Source of the DNA: Thalassovita taeanensis
Lineage (GTDB): Bacteria > Pseudomonadota > Alphaproteobacteria > Rhodobacterales > Rhodobacteraceae
DNA: 64,000 nt
Assembly (NCBI RefSeq): GCF_900110775.1
Contig: NZ_FOEP01000016.1
Location: 1-64,000 of the forward strand
Reading direction: 5' to 3'
The notes below the pieces were generated by a model. The model worked only from the letters and a program-made list of their open reading frames with translations, was not told where the DNA came from and did not search any database. Made by a program: the position numbers and the translations under genes. This document shows, piece after piece, positions 8,508-17,376 of the stretch (within the stretch, counting starts at the first letter, position 1; the number at the start of each line of letters is the position of its first letter).

Positions 8508-9473
8508 TCAGAACTGCCAGAGTGCCGGGATGAAGCTGAAGTCCTCTCCCTCGCGCAGGACATGGCCGACGCCGGGGAAGGGAAAGTGATAGCCCAGCAC
8601 CGCGATCCGATCGGTTGCAGCCATATCCAGCAGGCGCCTCCGGGTGGCCACGGTCAGATCGCCAATCGTGTCGGTACCGTTGAACCAGTCGGGGCGGCGG
8701 AAGCTCAACCACGCGTGGGTCATCGCATCGCCAAGCGCCATCAATTGCTGGCCATCACTCTCGATCAAAACGCTCATGTGGCCCGGCGTGTGGCCGGGGG
8801 TGTCGATGACGCGGATGCCCGGCGCGACCTCCTGCCCGTCAGTGGCCAGTACCCATTCGACGCCGTCACAATTGATGGAATTCACCGCGCCCAGCACGAA
8901 TTGCTGATCGGCGGGCTCGACCTTGTTGACCAGATCATCCTGCATCCAATAGGCGTGCTCGGCAGCCCCCAACACATATTCCGCGTCCGGAAAAATCGCC
9001 TCGTCGAAATCATCGCGGATGCCCCAGATGTGATCAGGATGGGCGTGGGTGATGACCACGTGGGTGATCGTGGACGGGTCCACCCCCGCCGCTGCCATAT
9101 TAGCCAAAAGCCGCCCCGTGGTATCAAAGAAGCGGTTGCCCGAACCGACATCCACCAGCACCTTGGCCTCGTCCAACTCGATCAGCAGGTGGTTGGTATG
9201 AGAGTACCCCTGTTCGGGTGACAGATAATGCGCCTCCAGAAAGGCGCGCACCTCAGCCGGATCGGCATTTATTCCGACGCCGCCGGTAGGCACCTGAAAA
9301 TACCCGTCCGATAGAATCGTCAGCTTGGCTTCGCCCAGCGTGAAACGGAAATGCGCGGGGTTTTCCCCCTGCGGGGCGCCCAGATCAGCCCGCGCCATGC
9401 TCGGCAGCGCAAAGGCGGGGGCCATTGCGGCCAGTCTCAGAATTTCACGACGGCTGGGGGTGAACATGCTCAT
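8508..9473 (-). CDS. Exported metallo-beta-lactamase-fold hydrolase
   Basis: A 321-residue MBL-fold protein. The N-terminus RREILRLAAMAPAFALPSMARA is a twin-arginine-like or Sec signal, so it probably acts in the periplasm. The zinc motif HAHPDH lies near residue 160, and downstream ligands appear in DTPGHTPGHMSV and ALGDAMTH. The ATG at 9473 is chosen because GGGAGGG lies 6 bases upstream; an alternative ATG is 6 bases later. It resembles periplasmic MBL hydrolases related to quorum-quenching lactonases and methyl-parathion hydrolase. The substrate is unknown. It lies between ribE and ribB but has no evident link to flavin synthesis. Confidence 0.85.
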   Translation of the reverse strand: MSMFTPSRREILRLAAMAPAFALPSMARADLGAPQGENPAHFRFTLGEAKLTILSDGYFQVPTGGVGINADPAEVRAFLEAHYLSPEQGYSHTNHLLIELDEAKVLVDVGSGNRFFDTTGRLLANMAAAGVDPSTITHVVITHAHPDHIWGIRDDFDEAIFPDAEYVLGAAEHAYWMQDDLVNKVEPADQQFVLGAVNSINCDGVEWVLATDGQEVAPGIRVIDTPGHTPGHMSVLIESDGQQLMALGDAMTHAWLSFRRPDWFNGTDTIGDLTVATRRRLLDMAATDRIAVLGYHFPFPGVGHVLREGEDFSFIPALWQF

Positions 9474-9558
9474 TTTAGACCCTCCCTGTTCGCGCCCAAG
9501 GATAAAGCAGTTCCAGCCGGACGCAACACAATACATGAATGTGTCTCGCCGCACCTGG

Positions 9559-9580
9559 CTTCTTTCTGATCCAAATACTC
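9559..9580 (-). repeat. Recurrent intergenic word, copy 1
   Basis: On the minus strand this reads GAGTATTTGGATCAGAAAG followed by AA. It lies between ribE and the MBL-hydrolase gene, in the same sense as both genes. Five further copies occur in the window, all between genes. Confidence 0.7.
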
Positions 9581-9627
9581 ACCTTCGACAGACCCGGTGC
9601 AGGGCCGACCCCGCCGCAGGGGCGCGA

Positions 9628-10221
9628 TCAGACCGGGTCGAATTCGCGCAGCCGGGCGACATAGCGCGCCAGCGTGTCGATCTCGAGGTTGATGTTGTCC
9701 CCGACGCCCACATCGCCCCAGGTCGTCATTTCCTTGGTATGCGGGATGAAGTTGATACCGAACTCGCGGCCTTCGACTTCATTCACCGTCAACGAGGTAC
9801 CATTCAGCGCGATCGAGCCTTTGGGCGCGATATACCGCGCCAGCGCGGCGGGGGCGCGCAGGGTGACGCGGGTGCTGTCGCCTTCGTCTTTCATTGCCAC
9901 CACCTCGGCCACGCCATCGACATGGCCTGACACGATATGCCCGCCCAGCTCATCCCCGACCTTCAGCGCGCGTTCCAGGTTCACCCGATGCCCGGCGCCC
10001 CATTGGGCAAGGTTGGTTTTTGACACGGTTTCCGCCGAGACATCGACATCAAACCAATCGGCGCCCTTGGCGATCACCGTCAGGCAAACCCCGTCGCAGG
10101 CGATGGATGCGCCCAGATCAACGCGGTGCATGTCATAGCGCGTGCCGATGCGCGCGCGCAGGTCGCCGCGCTGTTCAAGCTGCCGAACTTCGCCAATATC
10201 GGTAATGATGCCTGTAAACAT
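9628..10221 (-). CDS. ribE: Riboflavin synthase, alpha chain
   Basis: A 197-residue protein made of two homologous lumazine-binding barrels. The first has MFTGIITDIGEV and SIACDGVCLTV; the second starts near residue 97 with GHIVSGHVDGVAEV and includes SIALNGTSLTVNEV. It dismutates two lumazines to riboflavin. Length and motifs are complete. It faces the divergent kpsS-like gene, with about 150 bases between starts, and is separated from ribD by the capsule genes. Confidence 0.96.
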   Translation of the reverse strand: MFTGIITDIGEVRQLEQRGDLRARIGTRYDMHRVDLGASIACDGVCLTVIAKGADWFDVDVSAETVSKTNLAQWGAGHRVNLERALKVGDELGGHIVSGHVDGVAEVVAMKDEGDSTRVTLRAPAALARYIAPKGSIALNGTSLTVNEVEGREFGINFIPHTKEMTTWGDVGVGDNINLEIDTLARYVARLREFDPV

Positions 10222-10378
10222 GGTCGCCCCTCTGGTGATCGTCGTAGTAAACTTGCGATACTCCGTGCTCTGAGGTAGCCGTTAGGTTTCGGACTGACAA
10301 GCCGGTGACTGCTCGGATTTCGCCATATTATTGCCCGAGACATAGAGTAACCCTAGGGAAACACTTTTGAGACGAGCA

Positions 10379-11692
10379 ATGACGAGTAATATTGGTATGA
10401 GTATCCCGACCAAACAACCGCGCGTTTTTTTGTGCCTTCAGGGGCCGCATGGGCCATTCTTTCACCAGTTGGGAAAGATGCTGCGACGGGCGGGCATGCA
10501 GGTCTGGCGCGTCGGCTTCAACGCGGGCGACCGGGCGTTCTGGTTTCATCCCTCCAGCTATATCCCCTATTGCGGACGGCCCGAGGACTGGCCCGATGCC
10601 TTCGAGGCGCTGGTGGCCGAAAAGGGTGTGACCGATATCGTGCTCTACGGCGACACCCGCGCCATTCATTCCGAGGCGGTGGCACGGGCGCAGCGCGCGG
10701 GCCTGATGGTGCATGTGTTCGAGGAAGGGTATTTGCGCCCCTTCTGGGTCACCTACGAGCGCGGCGGGACCAATGGCAACTCGCGGCTGATGCACACCAG
10801 TGTGAAACAGATGCGTCGGGCTTTGGCCTTGTCGGATACATCCTCGCCTCCGGCCCCGCCGGGCCATTGGGGCGACATGCGGCAGCATGTGTTTTACGGC
10901 GCGCTGTATCATTGGTTCGTGATGTTCCGAAACGGGCAGTATCGCAAATTCCGGCCGCATCGGGATCTGTCGGTCACGCAGGAATTCAAACTGTATCTGC
11001 GTCGGCTGGTGATGACCCCGGTCTTGATGGCCGAGCGCGGTCTGGCGACGTTTCGGATCAAGCATGGCGGGTTTCCCTATCATCTGGCGTTGTTGCAGCT
11101 TGAGCATGACAGCAGCTTCCAGAAGCATTCGCCCTTTGACACGATGGCCGAGTTCCTGGAACTGAGCATTCGCGGCTTTGCCGAAGGCGCGCCGGGGCAT
11201 CATCATCTGGTGATCAAGGCGCACCCACTGGAGGATGGCCGGGTGCCGTTGCGCCAGGAAATCGCCCGCATCGCCAAAGAGGCGGGCGTGGCCGACCGGG
11301 TGCATTTCGTGCGCGGTGGCAAGCTGGCGCGGTTGCTGAACGAGGCACGCAGCGCGGTCACGGTCAATTCCACCGCCGCACAGCAGGTGCTGTGGCGCGG
11401 TATCCCGCTGAAGGTCTTTGGCGATGCGGTCTATGCCAAGCCGGAATTTGTGTCGGATCAGGCCTTGCCTGCGTTTTTCGCCGGGGCCAAGCGGCCCGAT
11501 CTGTCAGCCTATCGCGACTATCGCCGCTATCTGCTTGAAACCAGCCAAATCCCCGGTGGGTTCTATTCTGCGCGCGGGCGCAGGCAGTTGCTTCGCCACG
11601 TTGTTGACATGATGCTTTCGCCCGAAGACCCATATGAGGCACTAAAATCGGGAACCGCGGCTCCACGGCAACAGTTGCGCCTGGTGACCTGA
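10379..11692 (+). CDS. kpsS: Capsule polysaccharide export/biosynthesis protein, KpsS-like
   Basis: A 437-residue cytoplasmic protein of the capsule export (KpsS/LipB, Capsule_synth) family, Kdo-linker transferases that prime group-2 capsules. Family features are FLCLQGPHGPFFHQLGKML at the N-terminus, VHVFEEGYLRPFWVTYERGG in the middle, and VIKAHPLEDGR with VTVNSTAAQQVLWRGIPLKVFG near the C-terminus. The ATG at 10379 is chosen; a TTG four codons upstream and an ATG six codons downstream are alternatives. It is the first of three consecutive capsule genes. kpsMTE are not in this window. Confidence 0.88.
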   Translation: MTSNIGMSIPTKQPRVFLCLQGPHGPFFHQLGKMLRRAGMQVWRVGFNAGDRAFWFHPSSYIPYCGRPEDWPDAFEALVAEKGVTDIVLYGDTRAIHSEAVARAQRAGLMVHVFEEGYLRPFWVTYERGGTNGNSRLMHTSVKQMRRALALSDTSSPPAPPGHWGDMRQHVFYGALYHWFVMFRNGQYRKFRPHRDLSVTQEFKLYLRRLVMTPVLMAERGLATFRIKHGGFPYHLALLQLEHDSSFQKHSPFDTMAEFLELSIRGFAEGAPGHHHLVIKAHPLEDGRVPLRQEIARIAKEAGVADRVHFVRGGKLARLLNEARSAVTVNSTAAQQVLWRGIPLKVFGDAVYAKPEFVSDQALPAFFAGAKRPDLSAYRDYRRYLLETSQIPGGFYSARGRRQLLRHVVDMMLSPEDPYEALKSGTAAPRQQLRLVT

Positions 11693-11789
11693 ACAACACA
11701 ACCTGTAGCGCTAGATTTTTGTTCTGGATTCCGCTAAGTTGGTCAAAAGACTTGAGGCAGAATAATAACAAGGTCGAGGAGACCGAGCA

Positions 11790-12932
11790 GTGAAACCCTT
11801 TGCAAGCCGCCGGGCGAAGTCCGTCGCCCTTTTTGCTATCGTCGCGCTGGTTGCCTCTTGTGGCCTGCCGCGGACCGGCCCCACCAAAAAAGAAATTTTC
11901 GCAGGATCGATCATGAACGAGGGTGATGCCTTCATCGTGTCGGTCAATGATCGGGTAACGCGCGCCACAGCTGTTGTTCCGGCGCTTGGGTTTTCCGACC
12001 AGTTCACCCGCGCGGCACAGCTTGGGTCGGACGTGATCCGCCCCGGCGACACCCTGAGCCTGACGGTGTGGGAAAACGTCGAGGACGGGCTGCTGGCCAG
12101 CGCTGCAAGTTCGGCCACCACCTTGGCCGAGGTGCAGGTCGATGGCGCGGGGTTCATCTTTGTGCCCTATGCAGGTCGGGTGCGGGCTGCGGGCAACACG
12201 CCCGAAGCGCTGCGCCGGATCATCACTTCCAAACTGGAAGACCAGACACCCGACCCGCAGGTCGAAGTGCGCCGCTCGGCCGGGGATGGCTCGACCGTGT
12301 CGCTGGTTGGTGCGGTGGGCGCGCAAGGCGTCTTCGCCATCGAGCGTCCGACCCGGACGCTGGCCACGATGTTGGCCCGCGCAGGCGGTGTAACGATCGA
12401 GCCCGAGATTGCTCAGATCACCGTGACGCGCGGCACCGAGCACGGGCGGATCTGGTTGCAGGATCTCTATGCACACCCCGAATTGGACATCGCCCTGCGC
12501 GGCGGTGACCGTATTCTGGTCGAGGGCGACACCCGCACCTTTACCGCGCTGGGGGCCACCGGCACCCAATCGCGTGTCGGGTTCGAAAGCCAGACCGTTT
12601 CAGCGGTTGAGGCAATTGCCCAAGTTGGCGGTCTGGTGTCCAGCGCCGCCGATCCGACCGGCGTTTTTGTTTTCCGCAACGAACCGGCTGAGATTGCCAA
12701 TCAGGTTCTGGGGCGCAATGACCTGCAAGGGGCGCAGCGGATGGTCTATGTTCTGGACCTGACCGAGCCGAACGGGCTGTTCATGGCGCGTGACTTTGCC
12801 GTGCGCGACGAGGATACGCTCTATGTGACCGAAGCGCCGTTCACCCAGTGGAACAAGACGATTTCGGCACTGACCGGCACGCTTAGCTCGGTTGGGACTG
12901 TGAGTTCGGGCGTCACCTCTCTCGGGGGATAA
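11790..12932 (+). CDS. Polysaccharide export outer-membrane lipoprotein (Wza/KpsD/BexD family)
   Basis: A 380-residue protein starting at GTG 11790 with a GAGGAGA upstream. The N-terminus ends in a lipobox, VASC, so the mature protein would be a lipoprotein. A Poly_export domain follows (VIRPGDTLSLTVWENVEDG, then VQVDGAGFIFVPYAGRVRAAG), with SLBB-like repeats (VSLVGAVGAQGVFAI; ALGATGTQSRVGFES). It probably forms the outer-membrane channel for the capsule handled by its KpsS- and KpsC-like neighbours. It lies 5 bases before kpsC, so they are likely cotranscribed. Confidence 0.88.
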   Translation: MKPFASRRAKSVALFAIVALVASCGLPRTGPTKKEIFAGSIMNEGDAFIVSVNDRVTRATAVVPALGFSDQFTRAAQLGSDVIRPGDTLSLTVWENVEDGLLASAASSATTLAEVQVDGAGFIFVPYAGRVRAAGNTPEALRRIITSKLEDQTPDPQVEVRRSAGDGSTVSLVGAVGAQGVFAIERPTRTLATMLARAGGVTIEPEIAQITVTRGTEHGRIWLQDLYAHPELDIALRGGDRILVEGDTRTFTALGATGTQSRVGFESQTVSAVEAIAQVGGLVSSAADPTGVFVFRNEPAEIANQVLGRNDLQGAQRMVYVLDLTEPNGLFMARDFAVRDEDTLYVTEAPFTQWNKTISALTGTLSSVGTVSSGVTSLGG

Positions 12933-12937
12933 GCCCT

Positions 12938-14959
12938 TTGACTGGACGCGAATTTGACGAAGCCGCCGGGGAAGCAACGCCCCGGCGGCTTTTCTATTTC
13001 AACGCGGGGTTCCTGAAGCAACGCCGGGTGCGGCGGATTGTTCAGCTGGCGGGATATGATCTGAGGCTGGGCAAACCCGGTGCCGAAGATCTGATCGCGG
13101 TCTGGGGCCATTCCCCCTATGCCGCGCGGGGCGAGGCGGTGGCGGATAAGACCGGTGCCGCGATCATCCGGGTGGAGGACGCATTTTTACGCTCGATGCA
13201 GCCGGGCCGCGCCGGAGAGCCGCCGCTGGGCTTGGTGATCGACCGCAAGGGAATGCATTATGACAGTTCTGCCCCCTCGGATCTGGAAGAGCTGCTGGCG
13301 ACCCATCCGTTGGATGATACGGCATTGTTGGCGCGCGCACGCGGCTGTATCGCGCGGCTGCGCGAGGCGGACCTGAGCAAATATTACGGCTATGACCCGG
13401 CGGCCCCCCTGCCCGCTCCGGGGTATGTTCTGGTAGTGGATCAGACGCGCGGCGATGCCTCGGTCACGCGGGGGCGGGCCGACAGCAACACCTTCCGCGA
13501 GATGCTGTATTACGCGCAGGAGGAAAACCCCGGCGCGCGGATTGTGATCAAGACCCACCCCGAGACCGCACAGGGGTATCGGCAGGGGTATTTTGGCACA
13601 GATGTGGCAAGCAAGCAGGTCGAGCTGTTTGACGGCGCAGTCAGCCCCTGGGCGCTGCTGGAGGGGGCGGTGGCGGTGTATACCGTGTCATCACAGATGG
13701 GGTTCGAGGCGATCTTGGCCGGGCACCGGCCAAAGGTCTTTGGCCAGCCGTTTTATGCAGGCTGGGGGCTGAGCGAAGATTTCACCCCGGTTGCACGGCG
13801 GCAGCGTAACCTGACGCGGGCGCAATTGTTCGCCGGGGCGATGCTGCTGTATCCGCTTTGGTATGATCCCTATCGCGACCGGTTGTGCAGCGCCGAGCAG
13901 GCGATCGAGGCGGCGGCGGCTCAGGCACGGGCATGGCGCGAGGATCGGCTGGGCTGGGATGCGGCGGGGATGCGGCTGTGGAAGCGCCGGGCGCTGAACG
14001 GGTTTTTCGGCGGCGTGAAACCGGTGCGGTTTCGGGCACGGATGACGGCAGTGGGTCATGCGCGCGGGGCGATGGTCTGGGCCGGCAAGGCTGATCTGGC
14101 GCCGGAGGCTGCGGTGCGGATCGAGGACGGGTTTCTGCGCTCGCGCGGATTGGGGGCCGAGCTGGTACCGCCGCTGTCGCTGGTCTGTGACGATCTGGGA
14201 ATTTATTACGATCCGACGCGGGAAAGCCGGTTGGAGCGATTGATTGCCGCACGCGCACGCCTGCGCCCCGATCAAGAGCTGCGAGCGCAGGCGTTGCGGG
14301 TGCAGGTCTGCCGGGCGGGCCTGAGCAAGTATAATCTGGGCGGCGCCCTGCCCGATCTGCCCGAGGGGCGGCGCATTCTGGTGCCGGGTCAGGTGGAGGA
14401 CGATGCCTCGATCCGGTTGGGGGCGGGCGATGTCTGTACCAATCTGGGGTTGCTGCGCGCGGCGCGGGCGGCCAACCCGGACGCGGTGATCCTGTATAAG
14501 CCGCACCCGGATGTCGAGGCCGGGCTGCGCCCCGGCGCGGTGCCGCACGATGCAGCGCTGGAGCTGGCGGATGCGGTTCTGGAGCAGGCCGATCCGGTGG
14601 CGGTGCTGGACCAGGTGCAGGAGGTTTGGACCATGACCTCGCTTCTGGGGTTCGAGGCGCTGTTGCGCGGGGTGAAGGTGGTGGTACTGGGCACGCCGTT
14701 TTACGCCGGTTGGGGCCTGACTCGCGATCTGGGCCGAGTGCCCGCGCGACGGCAGGCGCATGTAGCGCTGGACGGGTTGGTGCATGCGGTGTTGATCGAC
14801 TATCCGCGCTACCGCGATCCGGTGACAGGGCTGGCCTGCCCGGTGGAGGTGATCGTGGACCGGCTGGCCGCGGGCACGGTGCCGACAATGGGGCGCGCGG
14901 CGCGGGTGTTGGCGAAGGTGCAGGGGATATTTGCGGGCTGGGCGCATCTGTGGCGCTGA
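12938..14959 (+). CDS. kpsC: Capsule polysaccharide Kdo-transferase/export protein, KpsC-like
   Basis: A 673-residue protein built from two related halves, as in KpsC: each half has RVEDAFLRS or RIEDGFLRS, a PLSLV/PLGLVID segment, an IKTHPE or LYKPHPD motif, and a GFEAIL...FGQPFYAGWGL or GFEALL...LGTPFYAGWGL block. This tandem GT99/GT107 layout corresponds to the two beta-Kdo transferase activities that build the capsule lipid linker. The start is TTG at 12938 with GGGGGAT upstream. It ends about 75 bases before convergent ribD. Confidence 0.9.
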   Translation: MTGREFDEAAGEATPRRLFYFNAGFLKQRRVRRIVQLAGYDLRLGKPGAEDLIAVWGHSPYAARGEAVADKTGAAIIRVEDAFLRSMQPGRAGEPPLGLVIDRKGMHYDSSAPSDLEELLATHPLDDTALLARARGCIARLREADLSKYYGYDPAAPLPAPGYVLVVDQTRGDASVTRGRADSNTFREMLYYAQEENPGARIVIKTHPETAQGYRQGYFGTDVASKQVELFDGAVSPWALLEGAVAVYTVSSQMGFEAILAGHRPKVFGQPFYAGWGLSEDFTPVARRQRNLTRAQLFAGAMLLYPLWYDPYRDRLCSAEQAIEAAAAQARAWREDRLGWDAAGMRLWKRRALNGFFGGVKPVRFRARMTAVGHARGAMVWAGKADLAPEAAVRIEDGFLRSRGLGAELVPPLSLVCDDLGIYYDPTRESRLERLIAARARLRPDQELRAQALRVQVCRAGLSKYNLGGALPDLPEGRRILVPGQVEDDASIRLGAGDVCTNLGLLRAARAANPDAVILYKPHPDVEAGLRPGAVPHDAALELADAVLEQADPVAVLDQVQEVWTMTSLLGFEALLRGVKVVVLGTPFYAGWGLTRDLGRVPARRQAHVALDGLVHAVLIDYPRYRDPVTGLACPVEVIVDRLAAGTVPTMGRAARVLAKVQGIFAGWAHLWR

Positions 14960-14983
14960 GTACGCGGGCTGCGACGGCGGTTT

Positions 14984-15005
14984 GAGTATTTTTATCAGAA
15001 AGAAA
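14984..15005 (+). repeat. Recurrent intergenic word, copy 2
   Basis: GAGTATTTTTATCAGAAAG, a variant with TTTT replacing TTGG. It lies between the convergent kpsC-like and ribD genes and reads in the kpsC direction. Confidence 0.6.
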
Positions 15006-15033
15006 CTGGGAGCCGATTGAAGCGGTTCACGCG

Positions 15034-16137
15034 TCAGGCGGGCACGCGAAGCCAGCGGTGCATGATGTCGGGGCCAAGAGCGCGGGTTTCGGACAGGGCA
15101 AAGCGTGGGGCTTCGGGCAGGTGAGCCAAGCCCAGAGCCCCGATTGCGGGCAGGCCTTCGGCGCCGATGGCAAGGCCTGCGGTGAAGCCGATCAGCTCGT
15201 CCACCAAATCGGCGTGGAGCAGAGAGGCGGCAAGGGTGCTGCCACCCTCGCAGAAGATGCGGGTCAGGCCGAGGCGGCCAAGCTCATGCAGGGCCGAGGT
15301 GGGGTCGACTTGCCGACCGTTGAGGGCGCAGGGGATCAGGCGCGCGCCCAGCCCGGTCCAGGCGCTGGTCAGGCTTGGATCGGTATTGGGGCCGTGGCAA
15401 ATCCAGACCGGCACCTCGTTGGCGGTGCGGGCAAGCTGCCCCGACAGAGGCAGGTCAAGCCGACGCGAGATGACAATGCGCAGCGGCTGACGGGTCACGC
15501 CCATATCGCGGACGGTCAGGGACGGATCATCAACGCGGGCGGTGCCTGCGCCGACCATCACCGCATCGTGGCGCGCGCGCAAGGCGTGCACCATGCGACG
15601 GGCCGGGGGGGCGGTGATCCATTGGCTTTCGCCGGTGGCCGTGGCGATGCGGCCATCGAAACTGCTGGCGAGTTTCAGGGTCAACCATGGCCGCGTCTGC
15701 TGCCCGGCGCGCAGGAAGAACCCGGCGTGATCATGGGCGGCCTGTTCGGCCAGCAGGCCGGTGCTGACCTCAACCCCCGCGGCGCGGAGTATTTCAAAGC
15801 CGCGCCCCGAAACGCGCGGATCGGTGTCGGCCAGCGGTGCCACGACGCGGGTAATACCGGCGGCAATCAGCGCTTCGGCGCAGGGCGGTGTCTGGCCATG
15901 ATGGGCGCAGGGTTCGAGACTGACATAGGCCGTGGCGCCGCGCGCCAGTGGCCCGGCCTGCGCCAGAGCCTGAGGTTCGGCATGCGGCCTGCCGCCGGGG
16001 GCGGTCCAGCCGCGCCCGACAATACGACCATCGCGCACGATCACGCAGCCGACAGCCGGGTTGGGCCAAGTGTTGCCCTGCCCGCGCCGCCCCAGCGACA
16101 GGGCCAGCGCAAGGAAGCGTTTATCCGTATCGCTCAC
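15034..16137 (-). CDS. ribD: Bifunctional riboflavin deaminase/reductase
   Basis: A 367-residue two-domain enzyme. The N-terminal deaminase (residues about 1-145) has the zinc signature HAEP and [14 protein letters not shown]; the C-terminal reductase (about 150-360) has [13 protein letters not shown] and [13 protein letters not shown]. It carries out two consecutive steps on the pyrimidine precursor. It overlaps the nrdR stop by four bases. It lies in the usual nrdR-ribD order but is separated from ribE by the capsule genes. Confidence 0.95.
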   Translation of the reverse strand: MSDTDKRFLALALSLGRRGQGNTWPNPAVGCVIVRDGRIVGRGWTAPGGRPHAEPQALAQAGPLARGATAYVSLEPCAHHGQTPPCAEALIAAGITRVVAPLADTDPRVSGRGFEILRAAGVEVSTGLLAEQAAHDHAGFFLRAGQQTRPWLTLKLASSFDGRIATATGESQWITAPPARRMVHALRARHDAVMVGAGTARVDDPSLTVRDMGVTRQPLRIVISRRLDLPLSGQLARTANEVPVWICHGPNTDPSLTSAWTGLGARLIPCALNGRQVDPTSALHELGRLGLTRIFCEGGSTLAASLLHADLVDELIGFTAGLAIGAEGLPAIGALGLAHLPEAPRFALSETRALGPDIMHRWLRVPA

Positions 16138-16601
16138 TCTTCGCGCGCGGCATCTGGGCGCAGCTCGGAGACGAATTTATCGAAATCGTCTGCGGCTTGG
16201 AAGTTTTTGTAAACGCTGGCAAATCTCACATAGGCGACGGTGTCGATGCGCGCGAGCGCCTCCATCACGATCTCGCCAATGGTTTTTGAGGGAATATCGG
16301 TTTCGCCCAGGCTTTCGAGCCGCCGGACGATGCCCGAGATCATCTGATCCATACGCTCGGGTTCGACAGGGCGTTTTTGCAGGCTGATCCGAACCGAGCG
16401 TTCCAGCTTGTCGCGGTCGAACTCTTCGCGCCGACCGTTTGATTTAATCACCACCAGATCGCGTAGCTGCACGCGTTCGTAGGTCGTGAACCGTCCGCCG
16501 CAGGCGGGGCAAAACCGCCGCCGCCGGATCGAAACGTGATCCTCGGCCGGGCGAGAATCCTTCACCTGCGTATCAATATTTCCGCAAAACGGGCAACGCA
16601 T
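16134..16601 (-). CDS. nrdR: Transcriptional repressor NrdR
   Basis: A 155-residue regulator of ribonucleotide reductase genes. The N-terminal zinc ribbon [17 protein letters not shown]...[18 protein letters not shown] has its four cysteines, and an ATP-cone domain follows ([20 protein letters not shown]). Length is normal. It is the first gene of the nrdR-ribD unit. A perfect DnaA-box-like TTATCCACA lies 50 bases upstream of the start. Confidence 0.96.
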   Translation of the reverse strand: MRCPFCGNIDTQVKDSRPAEDHVSIRRRRFCPACGGRFTTYERVQLRDLVVIKSNGRREEFDRDKLERSVRISLQKRPVEPERMDQMISGIVRRLESLGETDIPSKTIGEIVMEALARIDTVAYVRFASVYKNFQAADDFDKFVSELRPDAAREE

Positions 16602-16650
16602 CGCCGGTCCCCTCTTGTTTCCGCCTCAGTCTGTGGGGTGCGCCCCCAAC

Positions 16651-16659
16651 TTATCCACA
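16651..16659 (+). promoter_or_regulatory. DnaA-box-like sequence upstream of nrdR
   Basis: TTATCCACA matches the strong DnaA box consensus exactly. CTGTGG at 16631-16636 and CCACAG at 16655-16660 form a flanking inverted repeat. It is a single site, so an origin is not suggested. Growth- or replication-linked control of nrdR is only a possibility. Confidence 0.35.
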
Positions 16660-16759
16660 GGTACTATAGGGCAGCCTCTAGAGTTTGGGTAGACGGAAAG
16701 TGCCGCCGCTAAATGGGCGAAAACCGGTCCGGTCTGTCATGCGCCAAGGCGCTGTAGCG

Positions 16760-17203
16760 TCACGGAAACCAATCGGAGTCCCCGGCATCGAAATCACGAT
16801 CAGAACAAAAGCTGCGCGCATGTGACACAGACAGGTTGAAGCCCGGTTTGCGCATGGACACAAAGTAATTGCCACCTTCACCGGGGCGCGGCCCCTGTGC
16901 CAAGGCGGGCGTGGGGGCGACGGTATAGACGACGGCGGATTTGCCGGGTTCCGTTTGGGCCGGGCCAAGGCCGGATTCAATGAAGATGCGCGATGTGGTC
17001 GGCCTGCCAAGCTGGGTCTGAGCATAGCTGGCGGCAGCGCACCAGAATTCGCGTGGCCCGGTGCCGGGGCGCGAAATCACCTCGAACGAACCGGGGACCG
17101 AGAGCGGCGTGACCACGAGCCGGTTCTCGGCAATATAGGCCTGTGCCGGAAGGGCGGTCGCAAGGCTTGCGATCAGGGCGAGGGACAAAGGAGCGAGACG
17201 CAT
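16760..17203 (-). CDS. Exported hypothetical protein
   Basis: A 147-residue protein with a clean Sec signal peptide (MRLAPLSLALIASLATALPAQA, cleavage after AQA). The mature part includes two cysteines (FWCAAASYA; SFCSDRD) that could pair in the periplasm, and FVSMRKPGFNLSVSHARSFC. The ATG at 7203 of this block (17203) is preferred because CCGGAGG lies 7 bases upstream. I do not recognise a characterised family; its tight placement beside rpoD suggests a lineage-conserved gene. Confidence 0.75.
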   Translation of the reverse strand: MRLAPLSLALIASLATALPAQAYIAENRLVVTPLSVPGSFEVISRPGTGPREFWCAAASYAQTQLGRPTTSRIFIESGLGPAQTEPGKSAVVYTVAPTPALAQGPRPGEGGNYFVSMRKPGFNLSVSHARSFCSDRDFDAGDSDWFP

Positions 17204-17302
17204 GGAGAACCTCCGGTGATGCGGATACATTCAAAAGTAGGAGTTTGTTCGCGCCAGCGAAAGGGGCATGTGAACGCAATTTCGTGAATGCGGCAGAACG
17301 CG

Positions 17303-17328
17303 AAAAGGCCCCCCGAAGGGTGCCTTTT
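17303..17328 (-). terminator. rpoD terminator
   Basis: AAAAGGC...CCCC GAA GGG.GCCTTTT forms a hairpin with A/T-rich arms downstream of the rpoD stop. On the minus strand the stem runs into AAAAGGCACC / GGGGCCTTTT and is followed by CGCG, so the T-run is within the arm. It also works as a bidirectional structure. Confidence 0.6.
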
Positions 17329-17332
17329 GCGT

Positions 17333-17376
17333 GTCGGTATAACGTCGGTATCGCGTCGGTATTCCGTCGGTGCTTT
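17333..17376. repeat. Four-copy 11-bp tandem array at the rpoD 3' end
   Basis: Units GTCGGTATAAC, GTCGGTATCGC, GTCGGTATTCC and GTCGGTGCTTT follow each other without gaps. The last unit enters the rpoD stop codon. GTCGGT is invariant and the third part of each unit varies. This is one helical turn per unit on the same DNA face. Confidence 0.75.

Noticed and set aside
13691-14947. Minus-strand frames of about 370-420 codons opposite kpsC
   Set aside because: Arg/Pro/His-rich shadow translations of a high-GC gene.
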